Position numbers and translations under genes: made by a program. From Osedax fenrisi (taxonomy: Eukaryota > Annelida > Polychaeta > Sabellida > Siboglinidae): a stretch of DNA of 64,000 bases. This document shows positions 1 through 11,328 of the stretch, in pieces. The DNA is taken from positions 4,104,545 through 4,168,544 of the forward strand of contig OZ025239.1 of NCBI GenBank assembly GCA_964019155.1, in the 5' to 3' direction. The notes under the pieces were generated by a model. It worked only from the letters and a program-made list of their open reading frames with translations. It had not been told where the DNA came from and ran no database searches. Positions within the stretch are counted from its first letter, which is position 1. Every line of letters begins with the position of its first letter.

Positions 1-21
1 ATTGTGAATCTATGTATAGAT

Positions 22-84
22 AATCACTCTTCTGTGTGTATTATCCACTCTTCTGTGTGTATTAATCACTCTTTTGTGTGTTTC
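22..84. repeat. 21-bp tandem repeat, three copies
   Basis: Three successive 21-bp copies of an ATCACTCTTCTGTGTGTATT-like unit (22-42, 43-63, 64-84). The last copy merges into TTTCAG, so the repeat also forms the pyrimidine-rich tract ahead of the candidate splice acceptor at 85-86. Confidence 0.8.
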
Positions 85-86
85 AG

Positions 87-175
87 TACAAGCTATGTGC
101 AGTTACAAGGAGAACAACATCACTCTGAAGCCCCTCCCACTCATGTCCTCCTGGCACCAATAGGATATAGTAAAG
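87..175 (+). CDS. Internal exon of an unidentified host gene (partial)
   Basis: An 89-bp block sits between a T-rich tract ending TTTCAG (acceptor AG at 85-86) and AAAG|GTAGG (donor GT at 176-177). One frame is open through the whole block and needs a split codon at each end (1 + 87 + 1 bases). It reads TSYVQLQGEQ, HHSEAPPTHV and LLAPIGYSK. The other two frames are not both open, and base composition is clearly richer in GC than the flanks. I do not recognise the protein family. Neighbouring exons lie outside the window or were not found; the downstream intron is occupied by a minisatellite and a 4.7-kb transposon insertion. Seen: signals and open frame. Inferred: that it is a real spliced exon. 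Confidence 0.55.
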
Positions 176-185
176 GTAGGCCTCT

Positions 186-233
186 TGTAGACCTCTAATA
201 GTGTTATAATGTAGACCTCTAATAGTTCTGTAA
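186..233. repeat. 24-bp minisatellite, two copies
   Basis: TGTAGACCTCTAATAGTG-type unit at 186-209 and again at 210-233. Related TGTAAT/TGTTGTAATGTA text continues after 4922, so the hAT-like element inserted into this short tandem repeat. Confidence 0.75.
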
Positions 234-967
234 TCAGGGATGGGTTCAATATATTTATCAAATACAAATAATTTTGTTTAAATAATCATAAACAAATACA
301 AATATAAATATTTATATTATTATTTTATTCAAATAGAAATAAAAAATACTTTATCAAATACAAATACAAATATAAATACAAAATAAGAACATATAGGAAT
401 ATAGGTAATATATCTAGGATGAAATAGTTTGGAATGAATGAATAAGGGTTGAATAGTGAAGTAACCTGGCAAGACCTTAAGTTATAGTTTAATAATTTAC
501 TTACAATAGTAACATTATTAATAAATATTTATAGGTAGATATAATATTATAATTTATCAATTTATTGACTTTAATAAATATTTGTAATTGATTAAATCAG
601 TAAATATGCATATAATACATGTATATTTTATTGTATATGTGATGAATAGCGAAGTAACCTGGAATATGCGTAAAGTAATTTGTAATGATCATAAGTATTA
701 TATTTATTTATTTTTGATAAATTCAAAATTTAAACTTGTAGTTCTATAAAATAATGTTTCTTTAAAAATACAGATACACATGTCATCTAAATAAGAAATA
801 TCAATAAATCTCACGATAATATACTCAGATTTAATGACTTACTTTCATATTATAATATGTCATTTAAAATATAATTAACATAATTAGATCTTTATTATGA
901 AAACTAATTGAATAGCATATGATATATAATCATACTCATGCAATTAATATTAACTATATAATCAACT

Positions 968-3900
968 TTTTTTTTACCTTTTACCTATCCCATAGCATTT
1001 GGATGCCGTAGGGGCGCAGTTGACTTCAAAATAATACGTTTCCATCGGTCTCTATCCCGGGTCGCTCGCATCGCTTCTTCTATTCCAAGACTAGTCCATT
1101 CAACGATATTATCTTGCCATTGTGTCCTTGGCCGTCCTCTTCTTCTTTTACCTTCAATGGATCCTTGCAAAATAGTATTAGACATAGAGTTTGATCGTGA
1201 TACATGACCAAACCACCTCAACTTCTTTGCAATGACCATCGCCAGCAATTCCGAGTGTTTGCCAATCTTAAACAACTCGACTCCGTACCTCAATATTGGT
1301 TATCTTGTCTCGGTATGATATGTTCATTAGCCTTCTTAAACATCTCATTTCCAATGCTCTAATACGTCCTTGTAACTCCTTTGTTAGTGTCCACGTTTCG
1401 CACGCATATAGGAATATTGAGTTTACTAGTGATTGCATAAGTCGAATTTTTAGTTTCAGTTGAAGTGATTTGTCGTACCATATAACATTTAGTTTTGATA
1501 ATGCAGTTATTGTCTGACCTGTTCTAGCTATTATTTCAGATTTGGAACCTTTATCGTCTATAATTGCACCTAAGTATTTAAATTTTTCAACTATTTTGAG
1601 TGTATCGTTGTTTATCTTTATTTCGGATGTGAAATTACCTTCAGAATTAGTCATAATTTGAGTTTTCGTAGCATTAATCTCCATTCCATATTTACGCGAT
1701 GTACTGTCAATATTTTTTATTAGATTGGATAGCTCGGATTCACTAGCTGCTAGTCCGTCTATGTCATCCGCAAATCTTAGATTTGTAATTATTTTACCTC
1801 CGATATTTACTTTACCTATATGATTTTCTAATGCATCATTCATTATTTGTTCCAACATGATGTTGAAGAGTGTGGGTGACAGTAAGCAACCTTGTCTCAC
1901 TCCAGTTGTTGTGTAGAACCATTCACCAATTTTTCCGTCAGAGTAAACAGCACTTTCAGCTTTACTATATAGACTTTGTATAGCTTCTATTAATTTTAAG
2001 TTGATATTAAATCTTTTCATAGATGACCACAATGCTTCATGCCAGACTCTATTAAATGCTTTTTTGAAGTCTATAAATACATGAAATAGCGGTTTGTTAT
2101 GTTGGGCATATTTTTCCGATATGATTCTAAGGTTGAAGATTTGTTCACTTGTACTTCGGCCTTTTTGAAAACCAGCTTGTTCTTCGGAAATAAATTCTTC
2201 AGTAATGTGCTGTAGCCTGTGTAGAATTATCTTTAGCATAATTTTACTCGCGTGTGATATAAGGCTTATTGTCCTGTAGTTTTCACATTTCTGTTTACTT
2301 CCTTTCTTATGTAGACTTATTATCAGTGACTTTGTCCATTCAGATGGCCATATTCCGGTTTCCCATATTTTATTACAGATATCCGTAAGCAACTTTTTTA
2401 GTATGTCACCGCCTGATTTAAGAAGTTCAGCGGGTATGTTGTCAACACCAGGTGATTTACCGATCTTTAGTGCACGTATAGCAGCTTCCACTTCACTTTC
2501 CAGAATAGGGAAGCTATCTTGGTCTGTAGGTTCGTTCACGGCGAGCACTGCATCATCTCCTTCAGCGTTATGTGAATACAGTTCTGAACAGTATTCTGTC
2601 CATCTTTTCCTAACATCCATTTTATCAGTGATACATTTTCCATGTTTATCTTGTATATTTACAGCGGCATTATCCTTCGGTTTAGTTAGGTCTTTGACAA
2701 TTTGGTAGGCTCTCTTGGTGTTATTCCTGGTTAAACAGTCACCAATGTCTATACATTTCTGGTTAATCAAATTTTCCTTAGCTTTCTTCATCTCTCTTTT
2801 TATTTGTGTGTTAACCTGCTTGTAACTACTTCCTGATAGGAATTTTGTCTTTTTCAGTTCTCTTCTTAAGTCACACATATCCATCAGTTCTTCAGTGATC
2901 CAGTTTTTCTTTTTCTCTCTATGTTTACCTAGAATTTCAGTGGCTGTATCTATCAATGTTTTATTCATTTTTTGTAATATCTCTTCGTTGTTGAATATTT
3001 TTGTTAAATGTTGTGCTGATAACTTTTCATCAATTCTATGTTTAAACAGTTTTTCAATATCTGGGTTTTTAAGTTTCTCAAGATTAAATTTATTTCGAGT
3101 GAATTTTTCTTTCTTTGGATTTTTCAGGCGAAGACAAAATGTCATCATAACCATATCGTGATCACTACCTATGTCTGATCCAGGGAATGATTGAGTCTTG
3201 TTTATATTCACGCTTGTAGTAAAACGTTTACTGACTAGGATATAATCAATTTGATTATGATATAATCCACCAGGACTATGCCAGGTTTGTATTCTTGATT
3301 TTTTGTGGGGACCAAATGTATTTGCTACTATGAGATCATTTGTTTTTGCAAATTCCAGGAGTCGATAACCTCTCTCGTTTGTTGTTGAATTGCAAAATTT
3401 CCCGGAGGTTCTTCCCCAGTCTGTTATTGCATCCTTACCAATTTTTGCATTCCAGTCACCTTGAATCACCAGTATATCTTTCTTTGAAATTTTTGAGATG
3501 GAGTCTTGTAACTCGTTGTAGAATAATTCAGTTTCTTCATCTGTATGATCGGTTGTCGGGGCATATACTTGGATTATTGATATGTTAAACGGGGTTGCCT
3601 GTAATCTTATAGTCGCTAACATTTCATTTATTGGATTGAAGCACATGACCATTCGTGTTATCTCACTGTGTATCACAAAACCCACACCATTAATATGTTT
3701 CTTATCGTTTCCAATATAGTACAATTTGTGGCCTTCTCTTGTCTGAATTTCGTTCACTCCACGTTTACGTACCTCACTCAATCCTAACACATTCCACCTG
3801 TATCTGTCCAATTCATGAGTAAGTTCTTCAAGTTTACCATCTTCTCGCAGAGTTCGTACATTCCATGTACCTATGTATGTTTCGTTTCTTCTTGTCTTAA

Positions 3901-4078
3901 TCTTATATTCTTCAGTAGCTAACTTTTCGTTATTATCCTGATGAGCGATAAATGACGCGGACCTTTTTAACCCGGGCGACGTCCGAGCCGGTATGTTCTT
4001 TGTAATTGTATTTGAAATCATATTTGCGTATCTTGGGCAGATAAGATTAGCGGAGCCCATCCCTCTCTGAAATCCCCC
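968..4078 (-). mobile_element. RTE-like LINE retrotransposon, nearly full length
   Basis: A 3.1-kb element in minus orientation. Its 3' end is an A-rich tail after GGTAAAAGGTAAAA (complement of 968-990). It is bounded by a perfect 10-bp direct repeat, ATAATCAACT, at 958-967 and 4079-4088, the expected target-site duplication of target-primed reverse transcription. Length, single ORF, lack of a separate ORF1 and the WNVRTL endonuclease start match the RTE group. The element lies inside the hAT-like transposon and so is younger. An intact duplication and only one frameshift suggest fairly recent insertion. Confidence 0.85.
985..4060 (-). pseudogene. RTE-type endonuclease/reverse transcriptase with one frameshift
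   Basis: The ORF encodes the element's replication protein, which nicks target DNA and reverse-transcribes the element RNA. The first 930 codons (4060 down to 1268) hold an APE-like endonuclease (YIGTWNVRTL, GVGFVIHSE, QGDWNAKIG, QIDYILV, GSDHDMV; about residues 60-320). The reverse transcriptase follows (about 470-820) with GKSPGVDNIPAELLKSGG, YRTISL, HVFIDFKKAF, GVRQGCLLSP and the catalytic FADD. The C-terminal region (RWFGHVSR, GRPRTQW) continues in another frame at 1293-985, so a single-base indel near 1270 breaks the frame just after VRSRVV. All catalytic motifs upstream are intact. Seen: motifs and frames. Known: these motifs define APE-type LINE proteins. Clade within LINEs is inferred. 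Confidence 0.9.
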
Positions 4079-4523
4079 ATAATCAACTATTAATGTTATA
4101 TTTTAAGAATATTAAACCCTTACAATATTTAAGTATAAGGCATGATTATAGTATATATTAATATATCTCTGATATTATGTGTTAAGAAAAAACAATATAT
4201 ATATATATATTTATTACATCAAATATACCATAATAACATATATCAAACTATACATGTTTATTAATAATATTATTAATATAAATAATGATAATTAACTATT
4301 ACTAAAAATTATCCAATATTACTGAACAATTCGTCACAAATAACTTTATAATCATCGTCTATATAAAATAAAATATATATTATATTCACATTTACCGATC
4401 TAATCAATTAATAGTTGTTAATATTATTATATTGACACCTACTAATAGTATATCTTTCTATACATTTATTAATACTATTATTACCTAAAATAATATTATT
4501 TATCAATACTTTAAAGTTATCTC

Positions 4524-4590
4524 AAATTACTTCACAAGTCATCATAAATTACTTCACAAGTCATCTCATATTACTTCACTATCTGTCTAG
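4524..4590. repeat. Subterminal direct repeats of the hAT-like element
   Basis: AAATTACTTCACAAGTCATC occurs at 4524-4543 and 4546-4565, with a decayed third copy (ATTACTTCACTATC) from about 4569. Placement near one end fits transposase-binding repeats, but this is inference. Confidence 0.6.
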
Positions 4591-4930
4591 AAAACCTCAT
4601 CCAATATTACTTGTAACCCAAATACTTTATTATATTTTCACTATCTTTTTATATATTCTTTATATTATAAATTATTATTATTCTTATGACACCTGAAATA
4701 TTTCACATATAACATTTTAATTTAAATAAATTATTATTTTTTTACATTCATAAATTTACTAACTTGTTTAAAATTATTTATAATATATTTTTCCATTTAA
4801 TAATTATATATAGTTTGATATCATATTTGACCAAATACAGAAATCAAATATAAATACAAATACATCTCGAGTAATCATTAAAATATAAATACCCGTACAA
4901 ATAAGTATTTGACCCACCCCTGGTTGTAAT

Positions 4931-5451
4931 GTACACGTTATAGTGTTGTAATGTATTCGCATTACTTCGGGTTTGTAAGAAAATATATTACATTACAAAC
5001 TAGTATATATATACATATCAATATAATAGACATAAAACTAACTATTTTGTAATATTTTATTAGATATAAGTTATAACAAATACAAATATAATGTTAGTTA
5101 TAAAATATAATATAAAATATAATAAAAACGTATGATCAAATTGTGTACCCACCATAAGTACATGATATTGGACAATATGTATGTCTATACCAGTTAGCAT
5201 TAGTTAGTCATATTGATTCATAACCTATTACAATATAACTAATGTATTTAGAATATGATATGGTAGTCATATCTTTGTCATTGTACAATTGTCATTATGG
5301 GAAAATATATAGAGAAAAGGGCTATTTTATATTAGCTATAAACGTTTTTATTTTAGATTATATTTTATCATTTTTGTTATATATATAAATAATACTTAGT
5401 TACATTATTTTAACTATAGATTATATTGTAGTGTATATATTTCTATACAAT

Positions 5452-5498
<47 letters not shown>

Positions 5499-6486
5499 TT
5501 AAAGTATTTTTAAGTAAAACTTGCTACATGTTTAATTTATAATATGTATGTACATAACTTTATAATTACAAATTGCAATTATTTATGTTAAATTAAGAAT
5601 TCTACTATATTTTAAATCTGGAGTAATAATATGCATTATTAAAATATATATATATATATATATATACAGTTACATGAATGAATGGCTACAAATAATATAA
5701 CATATGTTATATGTGTTTTACTATTGCTATCGTTATACTTTTATCATTTATTTTCTTATTGGTGTTTTAAATATATTATTTTATTAGTTATATTATTCAT
5801 AGAAATTTGATTTAATGACCATTTAAAAGATTATTTTTCATATATTGTATATTTACAAACAAATGTACTTGTAAAAACAAAGTCCCCTTAATGATTATAA
5901 TGACCAAATGTAAAAGTATAACTAATGTGTAATAGACAAGATCTGGTATGTATGGGGGGGGTACTATTCAACATGTATCGCTGTGTTTTACTATATGTGG
6001 TATATAGCAATCGTATCATATAGGCATATAAGTTATATACTTCTTGCGTTTATATAGAACTTTAATAGGTAAGAAGTAGGCTAATAATTATGTCATGATC
6101 GCTTACATATTGTATAGGAATAGCGGTTAATCGTAAATATGGGAAAATTGTTACTTTTCAAAAGGGTGGCAAATAAAAATGGAGTATATTCGAACATTAA
6201 TATGTAAAAGATAGTCTAGAAATTGATAATTTACTATTATAAGGCGAGTTTAGAGGACATTAATAGAGGTTGGTTAAGCGAGGGTACTGTATATGTATTA
6301 TTGAATGTATATATATATATACATACATCTATATATATACACATAATTAGATAGATTGTATTTATTTATCAAACACTTAAGTAATAGATACATTTAACAT
6401 TTTAAGAAGTATTTTTAGCGATGTCATTTAAATAATAATAACAATAGTAATAGTAATAATAGTGATAGCAATAATAATAATGATAG
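4931..6486. other. AT-rich non-coding stretch
   Basis: No convincing coding frame. It holds pure (AT)n tracts at about 5456-5495 and 5644-5667, a G7 run near 5955, and a TATATATACATACATC-type tract near 6308-6340. I see nothing else that I can support. Confidence 0.6.
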
Positions 6487-6741
6487 TACTACCTAGCTAG
6501 CTACCAGCTTTACCACTTCATCTCTCATAAAGCAGATAGCAGACGGATCAACAACGAGATAGCTGTGCAGTTCCCGGAGAGAAGCGTCACAGTGATAAAG
6601 ATACATCGCGCATCTCGTAAATACAAAGAGCTGGTTCGTACCCTGCGAGCTAGCGATGATTTCCAACTACATACTACACGACTTACTTTACAAACACAAC
6701 TTACGAATATTATTATAATTACTGATACTGTCACAATTTGA
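6487..6741 (+). CDS. Candidate exon or small ORF of unknown function
   Basis: A GC-richer island within AT-rich flanks. The plus frame is open from 6487 to a TGA at 6739-6741 and reads like protein: HFISHKADSRRINNEIA, VQFPERSVTVIKIHRA, SRKYKELVRTL, RASDDFQLHTTRLTL. There is no in-frame Met near the start; the AG at 6505-6506 (CTACCAG) could be a splice acceptor of a terminal exon, although its pyrimidine tract is weak. The opposite strand also has a 69-codon frame (6734-6525), but its composition (IIIIFVSCVCK, SSLARRVRTSS) looks less natural. I do not recognise the family. Which strand codes, or whether either does, is unproven. Confidence 0.35.
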   Translation, partial: YYLASYQLYHFISHKADSRRINNEIAVQFPERSVTVIKIHRASRKYKELVRTLRASDDFQLHTTRLTLQTQLTNIIIITDTVTI

Positions 6742-7655
6742 ATGCCGACAAAATTGTTATAATTATTCTAATTAGTGATTTTATGATAATGTAACTCTAT
6801 ATAAATATATAATATATTATATATAGATATCTCAATCACGAAAATATGTGTCGTAAATATTGTTTAAATTAAAACAACGTGTAATATTTGTATAAATTTA
6901 GTATTAATACTAATATTAAAAATTAGTATGGATATACAAGTATGATATACGATTAATCTTATATTATATTATATTAAATATATAATAACATACTATAATA
7001 ACATACTATGTATGCCATTCATATATTTATACAATCATTATTTCAAATTTTTAAAATAGCGAAGCTTTTGACATATAATCCATCATATGTATAGATAATG
7101 TATAATGGTAATTGTTATATAACTTATATATAACTTAATTTATATATTACTTATTAATTACATTATTTTTAACTTTAATATTTGGAAATTGTTTCCAAAA
7201 AGTTTGAGCGCAATGTGTTTGGTACTTTGTTATTAAATCATGCCTTCAAAAGTTCCCATGTCAATGCATGTGTATATGAAACATTATAATTACTAATTAG
7301 TCTATAAATATAAACTGAATACATTCATATATATTATGTAATTGAGTATAATATATACTGTATGTAGCATACACTATTCTAATGTGATATATCATAGAAA
7401 AAATATATATATGTAAACAAGTATTTCTAATTTTTATATTGTTTACATTAATGTTCAAATAATGATCGCAATGATAATTTCTATATATCTATAAGTAATA
7501 TAATATTAATAATACAATGTTAGACATCAATATTAGCAAAGTTAAGTGTATACTCTTTATTTATAAATATTTACCCATGCTCAAAACCTGTCTTAAATAA
7601 CTAGAAACAGTTTCAGACAAGCTTATCCACTTTTTAAAATCTATATAATTTCATA
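6742..7655. other. AT-rich non-coding stretch
   Basis: No supported gene or element; only short AT-rich runs and simple sequence. Confidence 0.5.
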
Positions 7656-7880
7656 TTAGGAACGATACCTTCCTCATGGATGGATAGAAGAAATGCCATA
7701 ACATCAAGGGATTACTGTCATGTCAAGCTGCTAAAGAGGTCGCCTGTCATATAAATATGTGCTGTGAGTTTCTAAAGAGGTCAGCTTTCGTGTCGAGATC
7801 GTGCATGCTATCAGCCTTAAACCGACCACCAACGAAATCATACCTATAAGCAAATGAGTTTTCTGGATACCTATGTTACA
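7656..7880 (-). other. GC-richer island, possible exon relic
   Basis: Composition rises sharply over about 220 bp. On the minus strand a 40-codon open stretch reads YPENSFAYRYDFVGG, RFKADSMHDLDTK and ADLFRNSQHIFI before a stop near 7756. On the plus strand CTAAAGAGGTC is repeated about 41 bp apart (near 7731 and 7772). I cannot assign a gene family. It may be a host exon relic or an unrecognised transposon fragment. Confidence 0.3.
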
Positions 7881-7947
7881 TCATTGTTTTGTGTAAATTG
7901 TAAAACCTTCTTCTAGATTATACTCTTCCGTCTATAAATATCTTATT

Positions 7948-7992
<45 letters not shown>

Positions 7993-8239
7993 TTCCATAT
8001 CATATTATAATTGTGTATGTAATACAATCTTATATTCTAAATTTAAATTGATAGTGTTTTTTGTTGTTCAATTAATTATAATACATATTTTATAATAGTA
8101 AAATAGTTTATTTCAGAAAAAAAGAATACAAATTATAATATTTACAACTAATTAAATTAAATAATATAAATAATTCCATTGAACATACCATATTAAAGTA
8201 TATAAACCATATAAAATAATTATTATATAGATAAATGTA
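7881..8239. other. AT-rich stretch with an (AT)n tract
   Basis: Contains a pure (AT)n tract at about 7950-7988; otherwise nothing I can support. Confidence 0.5.
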
Positions 8240-9003
8240 AATATTATTCCACTAATTTTAGTAATTTATTTTTTTATGAAATGATACAATTTTATAATAG
8301 GTATAAATTATTGAATATTTTATATAATATAATATTTTAAAGAGATTATCTTTAAGTAATATAATTTCTATATCTTATTGATTGTTTCATAAAAGTTTAC
8401 TTATTCAATAGTATTAAGTATTTAAATAAACTATTAATAATTATAAAATATATATTGTAATTTTATTTATTTTTATTAAAAAAATACAACTTTATTGTAA
8501 TATGAATTATATTTAAAAAATATTAGATATTCTTAAAGAGTATATTATTATCTTTAAAATAAACATAACTTGTAATGTTAAAAAATCAATATTTCATGTA
8601 GAAATTTGTATTTGAAAATGTATATTGATAAATATAAATCATATATAAAATTCACAAAAATGTTAAAATATTCAAATACTATATTGTAGATAACTTATTG
8701 AATAATTTATAAAATAAAATATCACTTATATATTATTATTAAGTAATATAATTACTATAACTTATTAAATATATGTATTATAAAAGTACACTTTTTAAAT
8801 AAAATATTTACAAATTATTTATCGACCTTAATTTTTTTCAAATAAAAAAAAACATATTGATTGTTATATATATCATTGGTTATTGAATTATATTTAAAAA
8901 TTATTAGATATTCTTAGAGTATTTTATTATCTTTAAAATATATATAACTTTTAATGTTTAGAAATCAATATTTTATATAGAAATGCGTATTTGAAAATTT
9001 ATA
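8240..9003. repeat. Diverged tandem duplication, unit about 383 bp
   Basis: The stretch at about 8502-8620 (GAATTATATTTAAAAAATAT through TTAGATATTCTTAAAGAGTA to GTATTTGAAAATG) recurs at about 8885-9003 with scattered changes, an offset of 383 bp. The preceding text also pairs (TAAGTAATATAATT near 8353 and 8739). So two adjacent copies of a very AT-rich unit are present. No coding frame. Confidence 0.6.
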
Positions 9004-9238
9004 TCACAGCGCTTTAACAACAGGAATTCATATTTATGCAGCCCTTAATGTGTTAAGGTTAATATATGAATGATATTTCTTAGTACATTAAAAATAAATA
9101 GATATTTAATCATAATGTGTGCAAATTTATATCTAAATTTTTATTATTAATTTATGTAAACAATTTTAAGGTATATATAAAATGCAATAGTTGGATAACT
9201 CTTGAATCTATGAAGCAAGGAAGGTAACTTTCTTTCAG

Positions 9239-9291
9239 TGAAGGCACAATATATTTTGTTATCAGAGGTTTCATTATGTGTATTTATAGAG
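9239..9291 (+). CDS. Candidate 53-bp internal exon
   Basis: TTTCTTTCAG precedes (AG at 9237-9238) and AGAG|GTAAGC follows (donor at 9292). One frame is open through it, reading EGTIYFVIRGFIMCIYR with split codons at both ends. The signals are good but the block is short, and the protein is not recognisable. Chance occurrence cannot be excluded. Confidence 0.3.
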
Positions 9292-9881
9292 GTAAGCTTT
9301 ATCTCTCTCTCTATGTAATATTACACTACATATTTTAGAATGAAATAATGATTACAAATAAGTTATAGATGTTAGTGTTTAATAATATAAATATATATAT
9401 ATATATATATATATTTAATTATGTTTGAATTATATAAATCCAATTAATATATAATTTAATATTTTAATTATAATTGTAGGTTATCTTTTCATATCATCAA
9501 AATAAGATATGTATATAAACAATCCTCCCCTCACCCCTGTATCTTATGTGTATATTATAGTTCCTTTTTATCTTAAAGTTATATTAGTTGATACACTATA
9601 TCTCTCTTACTTTTATAGATTTATGTATCGAATGAAGAGCTAATATCTACGGTATATATCTACCTATAGACAAGTGGATTGAAAAAATATTTAAAATTCT
9701 ATTAATAAAATACTAATTAGAATAAATGTATATTTTTCTTATCTTATTTTATATATATATATAGAACACAAATATTTTAAACTAATATTTGTAATAATCG
9801 GAAGATATATTTTTTCTGATTTAAATTTATTTATTAATTAATTTTTAATCTCTTAATTTATTATATATATATATTTAGAAT
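9292..9881. other. AT-rich non-coding stretch
   Basis: Holds an (AT)n tract at about 9383-9414 and a CTCTCTCT run near 9302. Nothing else is supportable. Confidence 0.5.
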
Positions 9882-10067
9882 TAGTAGTTGTAGTAGTATT
9901 AGTAGTAGTAATAGTAGTAGTGGTAGTGGTAGTAGTTGTAGTAGTAGTTGTAGTAGTAGTGGTAGTGGTAGTGGTAGTAGTTGTAGTAGTAGTTGTTGTA
10001 GTAGTAGTAGTAGTAGTAGTAGTATCAGTAGTAGTGGTAGTATTAGTAGTAGTAGTTGTAGTAGTCA
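9882..10067. repeat. AGT trinucleotide microsatellite
   Basis: About 185 bp of imperfect (AGT)n with GGT and TGT interruptions. On the minus strand it reads as a long threonine run, which is low-complexity and not a gene. It abuts the 3' remnant of the LINE reverse transcriptase that follows. Confidence 0.9.
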
Positions 10068-10830
10068 ATTATTAATAGTTATGAGACAGGATTGAAGGTG
10101 GATATTGGATTATTGGTGATAATTGACGTGAATTTCAATGTAATTTGCATAAATGTTGTACTTAACGGAAGGAAAGGATTATAACAGTTTGTTAAAGGAG
10201 AATAGGTAGATACTGAAGAGTATAAGGGAGAGGCATAATCCTCAAGGTACTCCAAAGAGGACTCTGCATTTGGCTGATAGTGATTTGTTAATTTTAGTGC
10301 TATAGGTTCTGTTAGTAATGTAGTTGGAAAACTATATTAGTACAATATTTTCAAGTTTAATTAATATTAGTTTATAGATAAGAAAGTCTAGGTTAATTAT
10401 GTAAAATACTGAAGAGAGGTAGAGTAATAGTAATCTAGTTGGGGTGTCCTTATTTAGGAATTTCAGTAGGTCATCGAGTAGGGAGAGTATAGTCTTTTAT
10501 GTACTGTGGAATTTTCTGAAGGCACTTTGCCGAGCGTCAAGTATATTGTTGGCAGTGAGGTAAGAGATTAGATATTTGTAAATTACTTTCTCAAGTGGTT
10601 TAGTCAGAAGAGTAAGTTGAGAGATGGTTCTGTGTTTAGAGAGGGTGTTATACGTTGGAGTGAATCAAGTTTGATTTTTTTGTAAAATGGCTGATAATGG
10701 AATGTTTTAGATCTGAGGGGATACTATCAGTTGTAAGGGATTCGTAAATGAAATGTTTGTATATTGGTTTATTGGTCGAGGCGAGATATTTCAAAGTTTG
10801 TAGGGGTAAGGGTTCTGGGTTTAAAAACAT
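10068..10830 (-). pseudogene. Decayed LINE reverse transcriptase (CR1/Jockey group)
   Basis: Read on the minus strand with several frame changes, this is the core of a non-LTR reverse transcriptase. In order: IPSDLKHSIISHFTKK; then HRTISQLTLLTKPLEKVIY; LISYLTANNILDARQSAFRK and FHST followed by a stop; LLSLLDDLLKFLNK; TRLLLLYLSSVFYIINLDFL; FGVP, a stop, GLCLSLILFSIYLF; then IYANYIEIHV. These align by eye to the family pattern PIS...LEKV, QSGFR, LDLSSAFD, GVPQGS, YADD. Both catalytic regions are damaged (YLSSVFY for a DLSSAFD-type block, YANY for YADD), and stops and frameshifts are present, so it is dead. No endonuclease was found upstream. Confidence 0.75.
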
Positions 10831-10839
10831 TTTAAGGGT

Positions 10840-11207
10840 ACACTCAGATTATCAATTATTGGTAGGTATGGGATATGTAGTATGTGGTTTGAATTATATA
10901 TAAACAGTATATTTTAACAAATAAATAATCAATAATATCGTTGTCATATTTATTAAATATGTCTACAATTATTGATGACACTTCTTAGGGTACAATGATC
11001 GCCTGTTATGTAATAGTGGTCAGATGTCACGTTACCATAACTAATGCTTGTACCGGTGTTTTCATCTTTGTTTATCTTTATTTCGCTTTGCCGAATATAT
11101 AGCCTACATATTAATATGAATTACATAATAAGTATTAGATTATATAGTATTATGATATATATTTTATTTATAATAAATTTAATTATGTAATTTAATGACC
11201 ACACATA

Positions 11208-11266
<59 letters not shown>

Positions 11267-11328
11267 AATAAATTTATAATTATATAAATAAATATACATG
11301 TATAATAAATCATCCTCATATATATATA
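10840..11328. other. AT-rich stretch with long (AT)n tract
   Basis: Contains a pure (AT)n tract at about 11213-11264. No coding or element signal apart from that. Confidence 0.5.

Larger units (their letters stand above)
235..4922. mobile_element. Non-autonomous hAT-like DNA transposon, split by a nested LINE
   Basis: The left end reads CAGGGATGGGTTCAATA (235) and the right end, reversed, reads CAGGGGTGGGTCAAATA (ending 4922). Such CAGGG-TGGG termini followed by repeated AAATACAAATA are typical of hAT elements. The 8 bp outside each end (227-234 and 4923-4930) share TGTAAT, 6 of 8 positions, consistent with a decayed 8-bp hAT target duplication. Removing the nested LINE leaves about 1.6 kb with no transposase frame, so it is non-autonomous. 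Subterminal direct repeats (GAAGTAACCTGG near 459 and 650; ATTACTTCACAAG copies at 4524-4590) could be transposase-binding sites. The superfamily assignment is inference. Confidence 0.6.

Noticed and set aside
9853..10068. 71-codon poly-threonine frame
   Set aside because: It is the translation of the AGT microsatellite, not a gene.
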